Assembly (NCBI RefSeq): GCF_029227915.1
Contig: NC_079875.1
Coordinates: forward strand, 4,652,001 to 4,716,000
DNA length: 64,000 bases
From: Hydractinia symbiolongicarpus
Taxonomy: Eukaryota > Cnidaria > Hydrozoa > Anthoathecata > Hydractiniidae
Direction of reading: 5' to 3'
Part shown: in pieces, positions 58,701-64,000 of the stretch
How positions within the stretch are numbered: the stretch's first letter is position 1
Layout: each line of letters begins with the position of its first letter
Program-made: the position numbers and the translations under genes
Notes under the pieces: model-generated
Databases searched by the model: none
Told to the model about the DNA's origin: nothing
Seen by the model: the letters and a program-made list of their open reading frames with translations, nothing else

Positions 58701-59374
58701 ACTTTTTTTGTACTGAACGTCATTGGGTAAGTTTTAGAAACAGTGTGACTGGTAAAGCTGTTGAGCTTTTTTTGTTCTTCTTAATTTTAAACCAAGAATC
58801 AGAGGTAATGCTCTATGTTGGCCTAAAACCAACCTGTATGCTACCTAGTAAAAGTAAAAAAACCAACCTGTATGCTACCTAGTAAAAGAAAAGTTTTCTG
58901 GACTGTATATTTACAGCTTTTGTAACAAGAAAAATGTTTTTTTCCTTAGGACTTTTTTGGTAAGTGCTTGAAAGCTGTTCCCTATTAAAAACTAGTTTTA
59001 AAAAAGAGCTAGGAAATTAATCTAAGAATTTGTATATTTTTAAAAAAATACAGATGTTTTTAATAAGATTTTGGATTTAGTAGTCTCACAATTATGCATG
59101 ACATTTTGAACTAGCTGAGTGAGGTGTTATATTTAGCAGCTTTTTTATGGCAGGGTTAGGATAGGGTTAAGTAGGTTTTTTGTCATTTTGGTGTTTTAAA
59201 CTTCTTACATAAATTTTAATAATATGGCCAGTTGGAGCTGTCATAATTTTATACAATTAGCAGCCGTTTTAACTTAAAAACAACAAGAGTCCTGTACAAC
59301 TCTCCAAGCTCTTTTGTAATCAACTTGTTGATACAGAAAGTTACACATAACTTACCTTCCCTTTTTAAAGACAT
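43712..59374 (-). CDS. NAA35: NAA35/Mak10 orthologue, NatC auxiliary subunit
   Basis: There are 28 exons, 5' to 3' on the minus strand: 59356-59374, 58165-58227, 57999-58032, 57563-57674, 57367-57441, 56546-56638, 56393-56467, 55565-55631, 55204-55247, 54898-54936, 54618-54701, 54120-54225, 53924-54015, 53405-53491, 52983-53042, 52626-52729, 52288-52351, 51758-51856, 51600-51653, 50605-50729, 49935-50017, 49150-49188, 48434-48528, 47915-47980, 47384-47494, 44239-44322, 43902-43982, 43712-43771. Phases match throughout, giving 704 aa. Diagnostic blocks are [15 protein letters not shown] (residues 46-60), [24 protein letters not shown] (415-427) and [18 protein letters not shown] near the C terminus. 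Exon 22 encodes a Lys-rich patch (about 527-539). The protein scaffolds the NatC complex with NAA30 and NAA38, which acetylates protein N termini at ribosomes. Intron 25 is about 2.9 kb with no gene seen. Weakest exons: 1, 22 and 23. Confidence 0.92.
48090..48168 (-). mobile_element. tRNA-derived SINE-like head in NAA35 intron 23
   Basis: On the minus strand GTAGTGTAGTGGGTTCGTC resembles an A-box/D-arm region, and GATCGAATCCC, about 40 bp later, a B box. The ends do not pair as an acceptor stem, so a SINE head or tRNA pseudogene is more likely than a working tRNA. It has the same orientation as the host gene. Confidence 0.5.
49258..49436 (+). mobile_element. Non-autonomous Helitron in NAA35 intron 21
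   Basis: It begins TCTTTAATAATACCCG, shares AATGCGATATATTTTTGTC with the 39.98-kb copy, and ends with GGATTTTTCC hairpin sequence and ACGACTAG|T. Two more eroded copies follow directly in the same orientation (about 49,440-49,555, ending ACGACTACT, and about 49,566-49,690), making a tandem cluster. Confidence 0.7.
51366..51560 (+). repeat. About 100-bp unit, roughly two copies, in NAA35 intron 19
   Basis: The words CGAAGGAGTACAATAT, then GAAAGCAGT-TAACAAAAT and TTATGTTCTC, recur at about 100-bp spacing (51,376, 51,471 and partly 51,558). The tract lies just downstream of exon 19. Confidence 0.6.
58824..58892 (+). repeat. Short tandem duplication in NAA35 intron 1
   Basis: AACCAACCTGTATGCTACCT plus AGTAAAAG occurs twice about 34 bp apart. 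No function is suggested. Confidence 0.8.
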
Positions 59375-59989
59375 TATGAATTTCTTGTAACAACTATTCT
59401 TGCACCTAAAATTAAAATTAGGATCATGACATTAAAACACAAAAATATTGACCAAGTTGCTTCAAACTATTATTAAAAAAAACAGTACTGTAATATTGAG
59501 CATCATGAATATCCATTGTGAACGTTATCTTAACAACATTACTATTGTGATATTTGTGATCTTTATGCATTTTTATTAAAGCAGAACTTTTGAGCCCTTA
59601 AAATTAACGTTGTAAAGCATATGAAAACAACTGAAGTATTTCCCGATATTATTTTAGAAAATTAAAGAAAAAATCTATTTTGGCTTTGTTATTTTGATTA
59701 GCTTGCGGTCTTTTATTCACTTTATACATTTTTTAAATTAAACTATTTTTTTACAATTAATTCAAGTGGGCTATATATAGTAAACAAAATTTTAGTAGCA
59801 ATTTTAAAGACATAATTTTACGTAAAAAAATATGTCATATTGTGATGTGAATGTGTGAATTGATTGATAAAAAATAATCTTTGTTAATAATAAAAATATC
59901 TTTTTTGGATGATAATGTTCCATATGACGGAAGGAAATTTCTTATACATAATAAATTGTTAAAACCATTAAAACAGGATGGGAGTAGAC

Positions 59990-60235
59990 AAAGACCTCGT
60001 CGTAGATCGTTTAAAAACCATCAGACTGGGTCATAAAAGGCAAAAACATTGAATTAGTTCATTTAAAAACCATAAAACGAGATCGTAGAAAGCAAAAACA
60101 TTGCCTTAGAGCGTCTAAAAACCATAAAAGGTGATTGTAAAAAGCAAAACATTGTTGTAGCTACATACTTAAAAAAAATCAAATAGAGATTGTAATTGAA
60201 ACATTGATGTGGATCGTTTAAAAACCCCTCTGGCA
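59990..60235 (+). repeat. About 57-bp tandem repeat
   Basis: Units near GATCGTTTAAAAACCATMA followed by GCAAAAACATTG repeat about four times with many differences (around 60,006, 60,058, 60,112 and 60,205). Confidence 0.6.
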
Positions 60236-60720
60236 CATATTCAGAAGCCGTCTCCTAAACCTTTAATTCAGCTGAGACTGAGAGAGTCCCTAGCTCAAAC
60301 TCTCTGTTCTTGTGTTTGGGATTCACAAGTATAAACGTCCTCCACTTATCTCCAACACATAAAAATTAATAATTTTCGTTAAGAAACATGCATTACTTGC
60401 CGTTTTAAACATCTTTAACATGTTTTATATTCCAGAAGTTGTGCACAATAAATTAAAAAAAAAAAATTACTTTTAACGGTCTAAATCATTACGAACATTT
60501 GATTTAAAGAAACGAAAAAAATATTTCTATTTTAAACACACCATGACAGATCATTGAAATGAATGTGAACATCACAATCCAATATAAACATTATGAACCA
60601 TTATGACCATTATCTTATCTTCTGACCCCGATCTTAAAATTTTAATCGCGATGCTACTGAAAAAAGTTTAAATAGTGAAGATCACAATAGTATCGTAAAT
60701 TGTGCGTTTTGTTCATGATA

Positions 60721-61677
60721 CAGTACAGTCTGAATGTAATCTACCGCGGACGCGAAACTCGCAAGAATAGTTACACAGAACAATAGCTTTTGCTTTTTTA
60801 AGAAAATAATTGCCCCGCTGATAAACAATGACCCCACGCGATCAATTGTTTAATCACAATAGGTTGCAAGATCAATTTTAGCAATCTATTTTGCGCGAAC
60901 TCTTTTGAAAATTTTAATTGCAGTAATTAAGCGTATTTTTTAGAAGTTTTTTAAAAGTTTATAAACGAAAAGCGGTGATAGAAATGTTTTTTTAGATCGC
61001 ATTTTAAAAGTTTAAAAACGAAAAGCGGCAATAGAAATGTTTTTTTAGATCGAATTTTAAAAGTTTAAAAACGAAAAGCGACGATAGAAATGCTTTTTTA
61101 GATCGCTTTTTAAAAGTTTAAAAACGAAAAGCAGCAATAGAAATGTTTTTTTAGATCGCTTTTTGAAAGTTCAAAAACTAATAGCAGCGATAGAAATGTT
61201 TTTTTAGATCGCTTTTTAAAAGTTTAAAATCGAAAAGAGGTGATAGAAAGATTTTTTTAATCGCATTTTAAAAGTTTAAAAACGAAAAGGGGCATTTAAT
61301 AGTTGTGAACAATGCTTCTCGTATGTTTCCTAGATTAAACGCGCTGGAACTTTTTTAAGTAATTAAATCAACAACACATTCATAATACATTCTTGCGCAA
61401 TGTATTATAAAACTTCGCGAAAGATTTTATTATTTAATTACTTCATGCTAATACTTAAGGGAATAGCTTATCAATACATTTACACAATGTATCTCGCTAT
61501 TAGAAAAAATATAATTGCTCCGATATTTCTTTGTGAGCGCATTGTTTTTTAACACGCAAATATAAACTCGCAAAACGCTCAAGAGATTTAATTATAACAA
61601 AAGACAAACGGCTGCTGTCCTCCACGCAAAGGTGTGATATTAGCGTGTACGCGGTAGATTACATTCAGACTGTACTG
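60721..61677 (-). mobile_element. TIR element with internal 53-bp tandem array, copy B (957 bp)
   Basis: Both ends carry a perfect 28-bp inverted repeat starting CAGTACAGTCTGAATGTAAT, flanked by TA on each side (60719-60720 and 61678-61679). This fits a Tc1/mariner-type or similar TA-inserting MITE. The centre (about 60,950-61,290) holds six or seven 53-bp units in reverse orientation relative to copy A. No coding capacity. Confidence 0.85.
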
Positions 61678-63004
61678 TACGTTCTCACAACGTTAGGTTC
61701 CATTCCAGTACTGCAAATTAAAATGTGAAAAAAACCTAAAAATTGTCTTGAGAAAACTTTTCAATTTCAAATATATATTGCAAAAGATTTTTTTTTTTGT
61801 AAAAATCTTTCAATTTGCTGATTCACAAAAGTTCATCCAAGAACTTTAGTAAGTTTTTAGATCTGATTAAAGGATTCTGCACTACGATTTCAGTTTATTC
61901 AGAATTTTAAACAAATTGCCTTAAAAACTGCAAAGTGAAATATAATTGATGTTGGAAAATAAATATAATATCAATATAAACATAGCAATGAATTTTTTTG
62001 TTGACTTCTTTTTATAATACGTTGCTTTGTAACCCAAGGTAAAAACTAAATAAAAAATACGTGTTGGTTTGATTGTGTGTAAACAAAAGTAAAATAGCAT
62101 AAATTTTGTGTCAAAAGCTTAAATCGAAATCTTAGCTGGACAATCTCGGGGGTGGGTTGATTTGTGAGTGGCCGACTTAGTATTCAGACTTGTAGCTACA
62201 TTTAAAGCTGACCTCATACTAAAAAAAGTTAGTTTCATATAAAAGAGCTTTAAAAAGTTGTCCATGAATTTGTTTACCTTTTGGTAAACTTATTCATTCA
62301 AATATGTACAAAATATAACACCTCAAAAAACCCGTAACCCTAAATACACAAGGGTTTTTTTAGGGCTATGATGATAGGCTTTTTCAAATGGCATCAAAGT
62401 TATATGGCACACTTAGAGTATGTCATCAAAGAAACAAAATGGCAGCAAAATGTTTCCGCTGATGTCATCACTTTTAATTTAATCCCACCAGAAGCTTAAA
62501 ATTTGGCCAAAATATCACTATCTGCTTAAAATTAAATTACTTTAGTTCTGAAAAAAATTTTAACATCCTGTTAAAAGCTTTTTGTAGCCAAATAAATATT
62601 ATTTTACATATTTTTGTTTTTTAACTGTGCTCAAAAGTTTAGATATTTATAAACATAAAAAATAAAAAAATGTTGTTTTTTTGTATATAAATGTTTTTTT
62701 CTTATCTCGCTAAAAAGTTCTAATTCTTCTTAGAAATATATGTTTTTTTTCATAACGCTAAAAAGTTTTGTTTAGGTAAATATTTAAAAAAAACTAATGC
62801 TACTACTTTTTAAAACTTTTAGTAACATTTCTTTATCAACGAAACATATTTTTTAACATACAAAACTTTTAAAAGTTCAAGGTTTAACAACGCAAATGGA
62901 AAAACCCTACGCTCAGGACTTTTCCTTTCATGATAAGATTTCGAAAACAAATTAAATTTCAATACCGAAAAAAATCTAAAAATCTCATTGTGAGAACATT
63001 TTGT

Positions 63005-63200
63005 TTTTGCGATGCAATCTAAAAAAGCTTTTCTATTGCCGTTCTTCGTTCCTAAATTTTAAAAAAGGATTCTAATGAACCTTTTCTATTGCCTTTCTTC
63101 ATTCTTAAACTTTTAAAATGTGACCTAAAAAACATTTTGATCGCTGCTCTTTGTTGCTAACTTTTAAAATGCAATCTAATGAAGCTTTTCTAAAACGAAA
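63005..63200 (+). repeat. Diverged tract of the 53-bp repeat
   Basis: Four irregular units such as GCAATCTAAAAAAGCTTTTC and TTTTAAAATGTGACCTAAAA resemble the 53-bp array of copies A and B. Element ends were not found around it. Confidence 0.5.
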
Positions 63201-63395
63201 AGACTAAAAACTCTTCGTAACTAGTTGTATGCATAGAAAAAGATATAACTTTTCTTTCATGTGCAGAACAATAACATTTGCATACGCGTTTACTAAATCG
63301 GAGATATATACTTTAACAAATAAATTTATGTGACAGTAAAAGATGTTTGTGTGCTGAAACAATAGAGACGCGAAGACGAATTTGGTTTTGTTGCA

Positions 63396-64000
63396 GGGTG
63401 TGGCACTACAGTTGCAATATTTTTACTCAGACAGCTTCAGGAAAAGTATTTAGGAAAGAGAAAGAATCTCTATTTCGCCTTTGTAGATTTAGAGAAAGCT
63501 TTTGATAGAGTGCCACGTAAAGTTATTTGGTGGGCTATGAGAAAATTAGGTGTGGATGAGTGGCTAGTTACGATGGTACAGTCTATGTACAGCAATGCTA
63601 GAAGTCGTGTCAGGATTAACGATTCACTTAGTGATGAATTTAGTGTAAAAGTTAGTGTACTTCAGGGTTCTGTACTTAGTCCTTTGTTGTTTATTCTAGT
63701 CTTAGAAGCTCTGTCGATGGAGTTCAGAACAGGTTGTCCATGGGAGTTATTGTATGCAGATGATTTGGTTCTCATAGCAGAGTCGATGGAAGAATTAGTT
63801 GAAAAGTTTGAGAAGTGGAAGAAAGGACTAGAAGAGAAAGGGCTAAAGGTAAACACAGCAAAGTCTAAAGTCATGATTAGTAGCATTGCAGCCAAGTGTG
63901 ACCTTGTAGTTGGAAAGTGGCCTTGTGGAGTTTGCAGGAAAGGGGTTGGTAGTAACTCAATTTTGTCAGACTTGCAAGCATTGGGTACATAAGAAGTGCA
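63396..64000 (+). pseudogene. Non-LTR retrotransposon reverse transcriptase, 5'-truncated and running off the window
   Basis: The frame enters at about 63,396 (GCGTTVAIFLLRQLQEKYL, where GCGTT matches the usual GRSTTDAIF block). It continues through NLYFAFVDLEKAFDRVPRKV, SVLQGSVLSPLLFILVLEAL and the catalytic YADDLVLIAES. After the RT, WPCGVCRKGVGSNSI begins a Cys/His-rich motif whose second half (FCQTCKHWVHKKC) is in another frame, so a frameshift at about 63,962 breaks it. No ATG or endonuclease lies upstream, so this is a 5'-truncated copy of a jockey/CR1-like LINE. Its 3' end is outside the window. Confidence 0.85.

Larger units (their letters stand above)
59409..63390. other. Gene-free region upstream of NAA35
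   Basis: No coding exon was recognised between the NAA35 start and the reverse-transcriptase fragment. A 3' splice-site-like TTTTAATTTTAG lies about 30 nt upstream of the NAA35 ATG, so a 5' non-coding exon or trans-spliced leader is possible. Repeats within the region are listed separately. Confidence 0.4.

Overview
The window looks like nuclear DNA of an early-branching animal, most likely a cnidarian and possibly a hydrozoan. This is inferred from the very AT-rich base composition, typical GT-AG introns of about 60 bp to 3.4 kb, slowly evolving animal orthologues with many exons, and a dense, varied set of DNA transposons, Helitrons, SINE-like elements and minisatellites. Nothing bacterial is present. 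All gene models were built by hand from splice sites, reading-phase continuity and recognised protein families; no search was run.

There are three host genes. (1) On the plus strand, 22,603-24,725, a 3-exon gene encodes a four-pass membrane protein of claudin/clarin-like architecture (328 aa). (2) On the plus strand, 28,017-43,101, a 21-exon gene encodes the USP39/Sad1 orthologue (511 aa), a catalytically dead deubiquitinase-like subunit of the U4/U6.U5 tri-snRNP. (3) On the minus strand, 59,374-43,712, a 28-exon gene encodes the NAA35/Mak10 orthologue (704 aa), the auxiliary scaffold subunit of the NatC N-terminal acetyltransferase. Genes 2 and 3 converge, with about 610 bp between their stop codons; a perfect 213-bp tandem duplication lies in that gap. 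The products are not known to act in one pathway.

The first 20 kb is transposon territory. At 0.9-6.0 kb sits a composite terminal-inverted-repeat element whose subterminal regions are long, oppositely oriented minisatellite arrays built on a 10-bp unit. A hAT-like element carrying an OTU/vertnin-like relic has inserted into the left array. At 7.4-15.2 kb (minus strand) is a decayed Helentron-type Helitron: a papain-like (C76-like) peptidase, a basic region, the Helitron N-terminal regions, Rep, helicase and AP-like endonuclease, with an RPA-like OB-fold/zinc-ribbon gene downstream. Both catalytic centres have been cut by internal deletions. At 18.8-19.7 kb is a satellite of 20-bp monomers in a 140-bp higher-order repeat.

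The introns and the 3' flank carry short non-autonomous Helitrons (A|TC...CTAG|T ends with a 3' hairpin), tRNA-derived SINE-like sequences, two inverted copies of a TA-flanked element with an internal 53-bp tandem array (29.5 and 60.7 kb), and other small repeats. The window ends inside a 5'-truncated non-LTR reverse transcriptase.
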